Below, one piece after another: positions 55,995 through 64,000 of a DNA stretch of 64,000 nucleotides. The notes below the pieces were generated by a model. The model was not told the origin of the DNA, ran no database searches, and worked only from the letters and a program-made list of their open reading frames with translations. A program made the translations under genes and the position numbers. The DNA comes from Pseudomonas batumici (GTDB taxonomy: Bacteria > Pseudomonadota > Gammaproteobacteria > Pseudomonadales > Pseudomonadaceae), in contig NZ_JXDG01000012.1 in NCBI RefSeq assembly GCF_000820515.1, positions 1 to 64,000 of the forward strand, written 5' to 3'. Position 1 is the first letter of the stretch; each line of letters starts with the position of its first letter.

Positions 55995-56172
55995 TGTCAG
56001 ACCCCAAAACGGAAAATGAGCTCGTTAACTTCACGCGTATTCGACTCGTATTCAAGGACGAGTACGAGTGCGCAAGGACCAACATGTGAACCGGCGCTGA
56101 AAGTTGAAAAAACTATTCAATATTTCCCCTGCCTTGCCGAAAACCTGTCAAAGCCTTGCGGATTGAAAAACC

Positions 56173-57738
56173 ATGCGTAATAACCAACCCATTACCCAAC
56201 GCGAACGCACCTTCCCCGCTCAGCAACGGTTGATTTCCACTACCGACGCCAAAGGCGTGATCACCTACTGCAACGACGCTTTTGTCGAGATCAGTGGATT
56301 TTCCCGCGAAGAACTGATCCGCGCACCCCACAACCTGGTGCGGCATCCGGACGTTCCGACCGCGGTGTTCGCGCATATGTGGAACACGCTGAAACAAGGC
56401 CTGCCATGGATGGGCATTGTCAAGAACCGCTGCAAAAGTGGTGACCATTACTGGGTCAACGCCTATGTGACGCCGATTTTCGAAGGCAACCAGGTGATCG
56501 GCTACGAGTCGGTGCGGGTCAAGCCCAGTGCCGAGCAGATCCGCCGCGCCGAGGCGCTGTACCAGCGCATCAACCAGGGCAAGTCGGCCATCCCGCGGCG
56601 CGACAAGTGGCTGCCGGTGCTGCAGGATTGGCTGCCGTTCATCCTGGTCAGCCAGGTCAGCTTCCTGATCGGCGTCTGGCTCAATTCCTACTGGGGCTTC
56701 GCCCTCGCCGCGGCGGTCTCGGTACCGCTGGGGCTGCTGGGCCTGAGCTGGCAGCAGCGCGGTCTCAAGCGCCTGTTGCGCCTGGCCGAGCAGACCACCT
56801 CCGACCCGCTGATCGCCCAGATGTACACCGACAGCCGGGGCGCCCAGGCCCGCCTGGAAATGTCCATCCTCAGCCAGGAGGCACGCCTGAAAACCTGCCT
56901 GACCCGCCTGCAGGACACCGCCGAACACCTGACCAACCAGGCCAAGACGTCCGACGAACTGGCCCAGAAAAGCTCCACCGGCCTGGATCGCCAGCGCCAG
57001 GAAACCGAGCAGGTGGCCACCGCCGTCAACCAGATGGCCGCCACCACCCAGGAAGTGGCCAGCCACGTGCAGCGCACCGCCGATGCGACCCAGGAAGCCA
57101 ATCGCCTGACCGGTCGCGGTCGCGATATCGCCGGCGAAACCCGCGAGGCCATCGAGCGCCTGTCGGTGGTGGTCGGCGAGACCGGCAGCACGGTGACGCA
57201 ACTGGCCAAGGACAGCGACGAGATCGGCGGCGTGGTCGATGTGATCAAGGGCATTGCCGACCAGACCAACCTGCTGGCCTTGAACGCGGCCATTGAAGCG
57301 GCCCGCGCCGGGGAAATGGGTCGTGGTTTTGCGGTGGTCGCCGATGAAGTGCGGCAACTGGCGCAACGCACCAGCGAATCCACCGGGCAGATCCACGCCC
57401 TGATCGCCAAGCTGCAACAGACCGCCGGCAATGCCGTGCAAACCATGGACGCCGGCCACCGCCAGGCCCAGGAAGGCGTGGCCCGGGTCATGGAAGCCGA
57501 TGCCGCACTGGTGGGGATCAGCGAAGCGGTGGCCAATATCACCGACATGACCACCCAGATCGCCGCCGCCACCGAAGAGCAAAGCTCGGTGGCCGAAGAG
57601 ATCAGCCGCAACATCAGCACCATTGCGCAACTGGCCGACCAGACCTCGGAACAGGCGCACGACTCCGCGCACTTGAGCGAGGAGTTGACCCGCACGGCCA
57701 ACACGCAGTATTCGTTGGTGGAGCGCTTTAACCGCTGA
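56173..57738 (+). CDS. aer: Aerotaxis receptor Aer (PAS-containing chemoreceptor)
   Basis: This 521-residue protein has an N-terminal PAS domain (about 20-120; [31 protein letters not shown] region) that binds FAD and senses redox state, two hydrophobic segments (about 158-200), a HAMP-like linker and a methyl-accepting signalling domain with the hairpin tip [38 protein letters not shown] (split). It signals to CheA/CheW for aerotaxis. ATG 56173 is used. In P. aeruginosa aer and acnA are adjacent; here the toxin and CPBP genes intervene. A strong terminator follows. Confidence 0.92.
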   Translation: MRNNQPITQRERTFPAQQRLISTTDAKGVITYCNDAFVEISGFSREELIRAPHNLVRHPDVPTAVFAHMWNTLKQGLPWMGIVKNRCKSGDHYWVNAYVTPIFEGNQVIGYESVRVKPSAEQIRRAEALYQRINQGKSAIPRRDKWLPVLQDWLPFILVSQVSFLIGVWLNSYWGFALAAAVSVPLGLLGLSWQQRGLKRLLRLAEQTTSDPLIAQMYTDSRGAQARLEMSILSQEARLKTCLTRLQDTAEHLTNQAKTSDELAQKSSTGLDRQRQETEQVATAVNQMAATTQEVASHVQRTADATQEANRLTGRGRDIAGETREAIERLSVVVGETGSTVTQLAKDSDEIGGVVDVIKGIADQTNLLALNAAIEAARAGEMGRGFAVVADEVRQLAQRTSESTGQIHALIAKLQQTAGNAVQTMDAGHRQAQEGVARVMEADAALVGISEAVANITDMTTQIAAATEEQSSVAEEISRNISTIAQLADQTSEQAHDSAHLSEELTRTANTQYSLVERFNR

Positions 57739-57755
57739 TCGTTAAAGAGCCGTAC

Positions 57756-57788
57756 AAAACCCGATGATTAATAGTCATCGGGTTTTTT
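57756..57788 (+). terminator. Rho-independent terminator of aer
   Basis: AAAACCCGATGA (57756-57767) and TCATCGGGTTTT (57775-57786) pair around a 7-nt loop, followed by a T-run. The flanking A-run makes it potentially bidirectional. Confidence 0.85.
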
Positions 57789-58092
57789 ATTACCCAAAGA
57801 AAAGCGAACAGGTTCCTTTTTTAAAGTAAGAAATATCCCAACATTTGCAAACTTTGCACTGACACAAAACACCCTATTAAATCCACTCACGCAAAACTCT
57901 TGACAAGCCATCGCACTTGCTATTCGTTGAGACTCCGGCATGACATCGCATAGATAGTTACTACCCATTTGAGATTTTCATGCCTTATTTGCCAGCCCCA
58001 CACGTGACGACGCCAAATACTCACAATAATCGGTAAAGCGTCTGACCGTGAAAACACCTGACAACACTCAATTAGATAGCAGGACTATCCTT
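57789..58092. other. AT-rich intergenic region before the first repeat protein
   Basis: These 304 bp carry no credible gene. TTGACA at 57900-57905 with TGCTATTC about 15 bp downstream could be a promoter with an extended -10. AGGA at 58081-58084 is the ribosome site. The base use is markedly AT-richer than the flanking genes. Confidence 0.5.
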
Positions 58093-59946
58093 ATGATGGA
58101 TCTAGTGAACACTCTACAGTCTCGCTTCATGAAAGAGGACCTTATCGCCCCACGTGTCGAGCAAGCCGCCCCGGAGGATGGGCTGCTGCCGGCCAGCGAA
58201 CTTGACGCGCCGATCACGGTGTCTTTACCGCTCTGGCCAAATGCAAGACCCGATGACTCCTATCAACTCACCTGGAACCATTCATTGATTGGCGAACCCA
58301 TTCAACTTGCGCCCGCTCTGCAACCTGGCGATATCCTCTATTCGCACATCCCTGTCGCCACACTCGCCGTCGAAGGAACGTATCAACTCGGTTACCGAAT
58401 AATGGCAGGTTCAAGCGATATAGCTTATATGTCTCAAACCACCCCCATTATCATTGATCGCCGCCCTCCCGGCGGCGCTCTTCTGGCGGCCCTTATCCTC
58501 CCGCCAGTCGCCCGGGACGGCCTGACCGACCCTGAACTGGTCGAACTGGGCAACCAACTCAGCGTCACCGTCCCCGGCTACTTCGACATGCAATGGGGCG
58601 ATGTGATTCAAAGCTACTGGGGTGAACAGCCCGGCCCCACGCATCGGGTCCGGGCCGATGAACTCGGCAGCGACAAAATCCAGCTCAGCGTCGAGCGAAG
58701 CTTCCTCGAACGCCTGGGCAATGGCGAGTTCGCCCTCAGTTACAGTGTCCGCGACCGCGCCGGCAATACCTCAGTGCGCTCGCAAGCGGTCATGCTCAAG
58801 TTGCAGTTGCAGCAAGTACCGGCCAACCTGCAGGCGCCCATTGCCCTGCAGCTCGACCATGGCCGGGTGCATGACGCCCATGCCCGCGTGGGCGTGAAGA
58901 TCGCGGTTCCCACCTACACCCATGTCGCCATCGGTGACGAAATCTGCGTGCTGTGGAACGACGAACGGGCCGCCCCCAGGCGCGTCATCAGCGCGCACGA
59001 ACTGGACAAGCCGTTGCTGCTGAACGTCGTGGCGCGCTATCTGGTGATCTCCCGCCACGGCGACGGCCCGGCCAGGGTCAAATACCAGGTGCGGCGCAAT
59101 GGCCAGGTGTTTACTTCAGCGGAGCTGGAACTCGAGGTCTTTTTGCAGTTGCCCGGCCCGCAGGACCCGACCCCGCAGACGGTGGTCAACGAGGCGCTGG
59201 CCGCGCCGCTGATCAAGGGCAAGAACCCCAATGGCCGCCGGCAGGACAACTACCTCGATGAAGACAACGCGCAACTCTCGGCCGACGCGGTCATTGCCTG
59301 GCGCAAGGCGTTCCGCGCCGGCGACCAGCTCAACCTGTTCTGGGGCCAGTCCAGCCGGCCGCTGGTACGCCCGATCACCCAGAAGGATGTCGACGCCGCC
59401 TGCTATCTGGTAATCAACGTACCGAGCAGCCTGATTGTCGAGCAGGGCTGCGGCGTGGCGATCAACGTGCAGTACACCGTGACCCGGGAGGGCAATCCGA
59501 ACACCTCCTACTCCCCCAAGCAATCGGTCGCGGTGATTTTCCAGATGCAGCTGCCGGGCGGCTCGGCGGGCCTGATGGAGCCGGTGTTCACCGGGGCCAA
59601 CGTGCTGAATGTAGTGGACCCGCGCAAGGACCCGGAGGGCACCGTGGTGCTGGTGAGCCCCTATCGCAACATGAAAGTCGGCGACCGGGTCGTCCTGCGC
59701 TTTTGCGGTTTCGACGCCCTCACCGGGGGCAACGAGATCGACGCCGCGACCTTCAGCGCCGAACGCCGGGTCAGCGAGCACGAGCTGCGCAATGGCTGCC
59801 GGATCCGCGTGCCGCTGGCGTGCCTGATGGCCATCGAACATGGTCGTGGCCGCGCGCGTTATGAGGTGATCAGCGAGCTGGGGCGGATCACCTCATTACC
59901 CGCCGATGTCTATGTCTCCTCACGGGCAACCGTCACCGCGCGTTGA
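58093..59946 (+). CDS. Repeat protein of Ig-like domains, function unknown (paralogue 1)
   Basis: This protein has 617 residues. It consists of about five units of 110-125 residues, each with a variant of G-D-x-I-x-x-x-W-G (DDSYQLTWN, WGDVIQSYWG, IGDEICVLWN, AGDQLNLFWG, VGDRVVLRFC) and ending with a beta strand such as ALSYSVRDRAGN or VKYQVRRNG. It is all-beta and looks like stacked Ig-like domains. No signal peptide or membrane anchor is present. ATG 58093 is preferred, with AGGA 8 nt upstream; a GTG at 58048 is in frame. A paralogue starts at 62601 with the same AGGA spacing and a closely similar N-terminus (DGLLPxSxLxAP). I do not know its function. Confidence 0.75.
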   Translation: MMDLVNTLQSRFMKEDLIAPRVEQAAPEDGLLPASELDAPITVSLPLWPNARPDDSYQLTWNHSLIGEPIQLAPALQPGDILYSHIPVATLAVEGTYQLGYRIMAGSSDIAYMSQTTPIIIDRRPPGGALLAALILPPVARDGLTDPELVELGNQLSVTVPGYFDMQWGDVIQSYWGEQPGPTHRVRADELGSDKIQLSVERSFLERLGNGEFALSYSVRDRAGNTSVRSQAVMLKLQLQQVPANLQAPIALQLDHGRVHDAHARVGVKIAVPTYTHVAIGDEICVLWNDERAAPRRVISAHELDKPLLLNVVARYLVISRHGDGPARVKYQVRRNGQVFTSAELELEVFLQLPGPQDPTPQTVVNEALAAPLIKGKNPNGRRQDNYLDEDNAQLSADAVIAWRKAFRAGDQLNLFWGQSSRPLVRPITQKDVDAACYLVINVPSSLIVEQGCGVAINVQYTVTREGNPNTSYSPKQSVAVIFQMQLPGGSAGLMEPVFTGANVLNVVDPRKDPEGTVVLVSPYRNMKVGDRVVLRFCGFDALTGGNEIDAATFSAERRVSEHELRNGCRIRVPLACLMAIEHGRGRARYEVISELGRITSLPADVYVSSRATVTAR

Positions 59947-59958
59947 GCGCCAGCGATG

Positions 59959-59992
59959 AAAAAAGCCCTCGACGATTCTCCGTCAAGGGCTT
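59959..59992 (-). terminator. Rho-independent terminator of the autotransporter gene
   Basis: AAGCCCTCGACG (59963-59974) and CGTCAAGGGCTT (59981-59992) pair with one mismatch. Six A's precede it on the plus strand (59959-59964), giving a T-run for the minus strand. Confidence 0.75.
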
Positions 59993-60023
59993 CGGTAAAC
60001 GCTGTCCTCAGTGACCAGCGGTA

Positions 60024-62282
60024 TCAGAACGCGTAGCGCAGGCCGATATTGGCTCCCCAGGGCTGCTCGATGTGCTCGCCCTTCATGTAGTCGAAGTCCG
60101 CATGCAGCTGCAGGTTCTTCGACAAGGCAGCGGAGACCCCCGCCCCCAATTCGCCGCGGCTGCCGAACAGGTTGTTGTCGAAGGCCGTGCCATTGACCTT
60201 CACGGTGTTGTCGTTGCGGGAAAACTCATGGGCCATGGCCACCCGCAGGTACGGCTGCAGCAAACCGCCGTCGCGCAGTTCGAGGTTGCGCCCCAGGGTC
60301 GCGCCGGCCTTGCCGAGCACCGAGACGGTACGCCCGTTATCCACGCGCAGGCCGTTATCCAGTTGGTAGTTGTCGCCCTTGACCAGGACCGAGGACAGCT
60401 GGGTATAAGGTTCGACGAAAACATCGTCACGCAACTTGATGTGCTTGCCGAACTCCAGCGAAGCGCCGTAGGCGAAGTTGTCGTAGCTGCCCTTGGCCCG
60501 GGTGCCGTTGGTCATCGAGACATCGGCCTGGTTATCGAAGCGGTTCAACTTGAGCACGCCGTCGAGGTAATAGCCGTCCTCCCGCAGCCAGGTGCCGTAA
60601 GCACCGAGGGAGTAGCTGTCCACCGTGGCGGAGGTGCCGCGGCTCAGGCTCAGATCGGAACGACTGTGGCCGGCCATGACCCCGACCAGCAGTTGCCCGT
60701 CGCTCACCGGTACGGGCAGATCGACCCCGAAAGACAATCCCCTCTGGCGCTGCTTGTAGCCGAAGCCCGCTTCGGCGGTGACGTTGTACTGGTTGCCGTA
60801 ACCACGGATCCAGCCCCCACCCTCGCCACTGGTGCGCACTTCGCCCATGCGGCTGCGCAAGGTGGCCAGCTCGCCGTACCAGAGGGTCGGGCCGACGCTG
60901 AACAGCGCCAGTGAGGCCTCGGTCGAGGGACTGATGGTCCTGCCGGAACCGACGATAAACCAGTCGTCGCCCTGCTTCTCCAACTGATAGGAATAGACGC
61001 CCAGGTCGACGCTGCCACCGACCACCTCGAACAGCGCATCGCCGCCTTCGGTATGCACCAGGTGCAGGGGGGTGATCTCCGGGGAGTTGGGCTCCAGCCC
61101 GGTGTTCTGGACATTCAGCAGGAAGTTGCCGTTGGCCTGGCCATTGATATCCAGGCGGTCGCCGCTGTTGTCCAGCAGGTTGACGTGCATATTGAACAGG
61201 CCGGTCCCGGACAGCTCGCCCAACGACAGGGTGTAGAACTGTTCGGCCGAGCCCAGCGTCACGCTGCCACCGTCCATGGCCAGCGACTTGACCTCGGCAT
61301 CGCCAGCCAGCGTCCAATTCGCGTTGCTGTTGATGGCCACGCTGTTGCTGTTGATCAGGTTGCCGAACAGTCGCGCGCCGTTTTGCAGGGTGACATCCAG
61401 GGTGCTGGTGTCGTCGGCCACCAGGTCGCCGCGCAGCAGGCTGTTGTCAGCGGTGAAGCCGACGGTGCTGGCGCCCGTGGCATCCAGCAAAATGCCGTTG
61501 CCGGTCAGCAGGCTCGTACCGTTCTGCACCGTGATCCGCGCAATCGTGCCGTTCTCCGTCGAGATGGCCGGGCCGGCAAGACCTTCTATCGTCGAGTTGT
61601 CGACCACGATGTCGGCCTCCCGGGGAACGATCGGTTGTCCCGGCGCTGCGGTTCGGCCATCGAGTTGCAAGCCGATCGAATCGCCCTGCACATAGCTGTT
61701 GTTGCTCATGTTCAGCGTGGCGCCGAGCAGGCGGATACCCACGCCGCCGACACCGTCAACGCCACTGCCGATCACCCGGGTATTGTCGAGGCTGAGTTGC
61801 CCCTGAGTCGCCACCGCAATCCCTATCCCAGCCCCGGACAGCATACTGCCCCGGATATCCGCCCGGGAGCCGGTGGTCGTACCCGCGAACGTCACGGCGC
61901 TCAGCACCAGTGCCGTCCCGGTATCGTTGCGGATATCCGCATTATCGAGAGTGGCCCTCGCGGCAGCCAGGTGGATCCCTTCGGTGACCTGCCCCCCATT
62001 GACTTTCACCTGAGAGGTCGGGCCATCGGCCCTGATGCTAGTTGCCGCTCCTCCGTCGACAATTTCCAATATGCCGCCATTGAACACCTGCCATGAAGTG
62101 ACCTCGCTCTCGGCCGAGACCGTTTCCCGGCGATTGTCCACTACTCCCTGGGTTTCACTGTCCGACGAATCTTGCGCCAGGCTCACCGGGGCTCCCAACA
62201 CAGCGCCCATGAAGCAAGCAACTTTCCCGAGGCTTTTATATCGATAGCAGAACGGGGTCAATCGATAAGTCGTGCGTAGCAT
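60024..62282 (-). CDS. Pertactin-like autotransporter (type Va)
   Basis: This 752-residue protein has an extended signal peptide (long N-region with LTPFCYRYKSLG, hydrophobic core ACFMGAVLGAPVSLA, cleavage near AQDSS), a beta-helical passenger rich in short N-x-x-x-G repeats (about 50-480) of the pertactin type, and a C-terminal beta-barrel (about 485-752) beginning around WYGELATLRSRMGEV and ending LRYAF with terminal Phe. The passenger is displayed at or released from the cell surface; an adhesin role is the common one. The start at 62282 is chosen for GAGAGGAAG upstream; the frame to 62306 has no site. It lies between two paralogous repeat genes on the other strand. Confidence 0.87.
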   Translation of the reverse strand: MLRTTYRLTPFCYRYKSLGKVACFMGAVLGAPVSLAQDSSDSETQGVVDNRRETVSAESEVTSWQVFNGGILEIVDGGAATSIRADGPTSQVKVNGGQVTEGIHLAAARATLDNADIRNDTGTALVLSAVTFAGTTTGSRADIRGSMLSGAGIGIAVATQGQLSLDNTRVIGSGVDGVGGVGIRLLGATLNMSNNSYVQGDSIGLQLDGRTAAPGQPIVPREADIVVDNSTIEGLAGPAISTENGTIARITVQNGTSLLTGNGILLDATGASTVGFTADNSLLRGDLVADDTSTLDVTLQNGARLFGNLINSNSVAINSNANWTLAGDAEVKSLAMDGGSVTLGSAEQFYTLSLGELSGTGLFNMHVNLLDNSGDRLDINGQANGNFLLNVQNTGLEPNSPEITPLHLVHTEGGDALFEVVGGSVDLGVYSYQLEKQGDDWFIVGSGRTISPSTEASLALFSVGPTLWYGELATLRSRMGEVRTSGEGGGWIRGYGNQYNVTAEAGFGYKQRQRGLSFGVDLPVPVSDGQLLVGVMAGHSRSDLSLSRGTSATVDSYSLGAYGTWLREDGYYLDGVLKLNRFDNQADVSMTNGTRAKGSYDNFAYGASLEFGKHIKLRDDVFVEPYTQLSSVLVKGDNYQLDNGLRVDNGRTVSVLGKAGATLGRNLELRDGGLLQPYLRVAMAHEFSRNDNTVKVNGTAFDNNLFGSRGELGAGVSAALSKNLQLHADFDYMKGEHIEQPWGANIGLRYAF

Positions 62283-62600
62283 TACTTCCTCTCCACCAAA
62301 CAACAAGAACTCATAGTTTGATGAGCGGCGACCACGATTTAATATTAAAAAAGGCCGTCAAAAAAGTCGGAATTTTCCCAAATCACACAAGACATTAACT
62401 TACAGAGCATTCATTCTTCACGCATTTACTTTCATGAAAAAACCAGAAACAACACTTGACACCCTTCAAAAACCCCTATTACGTGAAACCCAGATAGGAA
62501 AACACCTATCGATAAAACTCGAAATGACTCGACATTGACTTATCAACATCCGACACAGTCAGTCGCCCTGTCATTATTCACGTCAATCAGGAATAGAAAT
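62283..62600. other. AT-rich divergent promoter region
   Basis: This 318-bp gap between the autotransporter and the second repeat gene is AT-rich. It includes a small inverted repeat GATAGG (62493-62498)/CCTATC (62505-62510) and TTGACA at 62456-62461, a possible -35. The ribosome site AGGA at 62589-62592 serves the plus-strand gene. No RNA gene or ORF was seen. Confidence 0.5.
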
Positions 62601-64000
62601 ATGTGCACGAACAAGAAACGCCTTATTCTCACGCAAAACAACTACATCCGAGCCCATCACAAGGACCTGGACAAACCAGATGTAGAGGGCGCATTTCCAG
62701 ACGGCCTGCTCCCCCTCAGTGCACTCAATGCACCACTTCCCGTGACGTTCCAGTTATGGGATGACGCCAGCACCGAACAAACCTATCAATTGTTCTGGGA
62801 TAATAATGCCATTGGCACTCCCACCGATGTCCTGGAAGATGACCTGTCAAACCCGGAGCGCCGCCTGAGCCTGGATATTCCTGTGGAACTGCTGGTTGAA
62901 AAGAATGATCCAGCGAATCCAACCGATAAAAAATATAAGCTTCGCTATCAGATTTATGACAAAGAAAGTGAACAGACAACCCCTTCGTTCGACACCCTGA
63001 TCGAGATCGATACCACCCGTCCAGGCCTGCCGAGCCATGGCCCAATGGCCTTCCCCAGGGAGGTCGATGATGGCTTGACCTCGGCGGAATTGACCGCGCT
63101 GGGCAATACACTCGATGTCATCGTGAGCAGCTACAGCACCATGGATGAGGGTGATTTCATCGAGACGTTCTGGGGTGACATCCCAGGTCCCACGGCCACC
63201 GTGCAGACGAACGATATCGAGCTGGAGGAAGTCCCCCTTTCCTTCAGTCGCGCCTTTCTTGAAAACGTCGAGTCCCAGGTCGGCAACGCCCTGTCGGATG
63301 TGACCTATATCATCACCGACCGCGCCGGCAACGTCTCGCCGCCCTCCCTGGCGCGGCAGATCCGCTTGCTGCTGGCCGAGATCCCGGACGATCTGCCGCG
63401 ACCTATCGTCGAACAGGCCAGCCCCGGGCAAGGCGGGCTGATCAGTTACAGCGACGCGATCACGGGCGTCACCGTCGACATTCCCCATTACCTGGGCGCC
63501 GAGCCCGAGGATCTGGTGACACTTTACTGGGGCGACAGCAACCCGTTGCCGGCCATTCCGGTCCAGGACGGCGAGGAAGACAACGATCCGATTCTTTCGC
63601 CAGTCCTGCAATTCGACGTTATCAACCGCTTCCCCGAGGCCACGGTCAATGTCCACTATGAAGTGCGCCGCAACGGCCAACTGGTCGGTACTTCGCTGGT
63701 TCTGCCAGTGGAGGTCTACCTGACGCTGCCCGTCCCGGAGGAACGCCTGCAGCCCTTGACGATCCAGGGCACCAGCGACAACCCCAACCGCCAGGACAAC
63801 TTCATCGACCCGGACGACTATGAGCTGGATGGGCGGGCCATCTTCCGTTGGGTAAACGGCCTGCGAGTAGACGACTACATCAACCTGCGCTGGGGCCAGC
63901 AAGTGGTGGATCAGTGGTATCAGATCACCCAGGCGGACTTCAATGCCGGTGTCGATATCGACATTCCAGTGAGCAACCTGGTCATCAAACTCGAGGGTAC
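62601..64000 (+). CDS. Repeat protein of Ig-like domains (paralogue 2, 3' end outside window)
   Basis: Reading from ATG 62601 the plus strand stays open for 466 codons to the end of the window. The N-terminus (PDGLLPLSALNAP, YQLFWDNNAIG) matches that of the repeat protein at 58093 (EDGLLPASELDAP, YQLTWNHSLIG). Later units contain EGDFIETFWGDIPGP, PEDLVTLYWGDS and VDDYINLRWGQ, and the shared phrases TDRAGN and VHYEVRRNG. The gene is therefore a longer or equal-length paralogue. AGGA at 62589-62592 gives an 8-nt spacing to ATG. The long minus-strand frames in this stretch are shadows. Function unknown; no signal peptide. Confidence 0.8.
   Translation, partial: MCTNKKRLILTQNNYIRAHHKDLDKPDVEGAFPDGLLPLSALNAPLPVTFQLWDDASTEQTYQLFWDNNAIGTPTDVLEDDLSNPERRLSLDIPVELLVEKNDPANPTDKKYKLRYQIYDKESEQTTPSFDTLIEIDTTRPGLPSHGPMAFPREVDDGLTSAELTALGNTLDVIVSSYSTMDEGDFIETFWGDIPGPTATVQTNDIELEEVPLSFSRAFLENVESQVGNALSDVTYIITDRAGNVSPPSLARQIRLLLAEIPDDLPRPIVEQASPGQGGLISYSDAITGVTVDIPHYLGAEPEDLVTLYWGDSNPLPAIPVQDGEEDNDPILSPVLQFDVINRFPEATVNVHYEVRRNGQLVGTSLVLPVEVYLTLPVPEERLQPLTIQGTSDNPNRQDNFIDPDDYELDGRAIFRWVNGLRVDDYINLRWGQQVVDQWYQITQADFNAGVDIDIPVSNLVIKLEG

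Noticed and set aside
56104..56120. Possible Anr/FNR box before aer (TTGAA-N7-TTCAA)
   Set aside because: The half-site spacing is 7 instead of 4 and the T/A core bases do not match TTGAT-N4-ATCAA.
62847..63902. Minus-strand frame of 351 codons near the right edge
   Set aside because: The plus strand there carries an open gene with a ribosome site and homology to the 58093 protein; the minus frame has no start signal or domain.

Overview
The window is a contiguous piece of a GC-rich Pseudomonas chromosome, most likely from the P. fluorescens group. The evidence is the set of housekeeping neighbours (acnA, rlmM, tusA-like, norM-type MATE, pdxB, a PA1571-type small protein, aer, dsbRS-dsbD/TlpA/dsbG), the acyl-CoA/terpene-type genes, and several Pseudomonas REP/REPIN palindromes with GTAGGAGC arms. 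No rRNA, tRNA, CRISPR array, prophage or insertion sequence was seen.

Layout. 1-3.6 kb: the 3' part of a VasX/BTH_I2691-type T6SS effector and its overlapping DUF6708 partner, probably the immunity protein. 3.6-5.6 kb: a LysR regulator divergent from a PLP threonine/serine dehydratase. 5.6-10.2 kb: a sulfide/persulfide detoxification module, with a FisR-type sigma54 activator divergent from persulfide dioxygenase, sulfide:quinone oxidoreductase and a TauE/SafE exporter. 10.4-17.9 kb: metabolic and stress genes (AhpD-like, MocR regulator, MscS with a CRP-like domain, pirin, PaaI thioesterase, thiolase, DkgB). 17.9-25.4 kb: a NarL-type response regulator divergent from two adjacent large toxin genes, one with a TcdA/TcdB-like pore region and RTX-like repeats, the other with two Tiki/ChaN-like domains that have lost active-site residues. 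25.4-30.9 kb: the DsbRS two-component system and the dsbD-tlpA-dsbG thiol-redox operon. 31-39.4 kb: an orphan solute-binding protein, then a TetR regulator and an atuA/carboxylase/acyl-CoA dehydrogenase operon. 39.5-49.9 kb: housekeeping genes.

50-64 kb: a 1626-residue toxin-like protein with a C-terminus resembling HYD1-type ADP-ribosyltransferases lies between acnA and the CPBP protease/aer genes. It is followed by two paralogous repeat proteins in the same orientation, at 58.1 kb and 62.6 kb. The second runs off the right edge. Between them a pertactin-like autotransporter is encoded on the minus strand.

The most unusual content is the three large toxin loci, the paired repeat proteins around the autotransporter, and the regulatory DNA: phased CTGCCA repeats at fisR, a tandem GTTAAT box at dsbR/dsbD, and mirrored 16-bp operators before atuA. 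All functions are read from sequence motifs and family knowledge; no database search was run.
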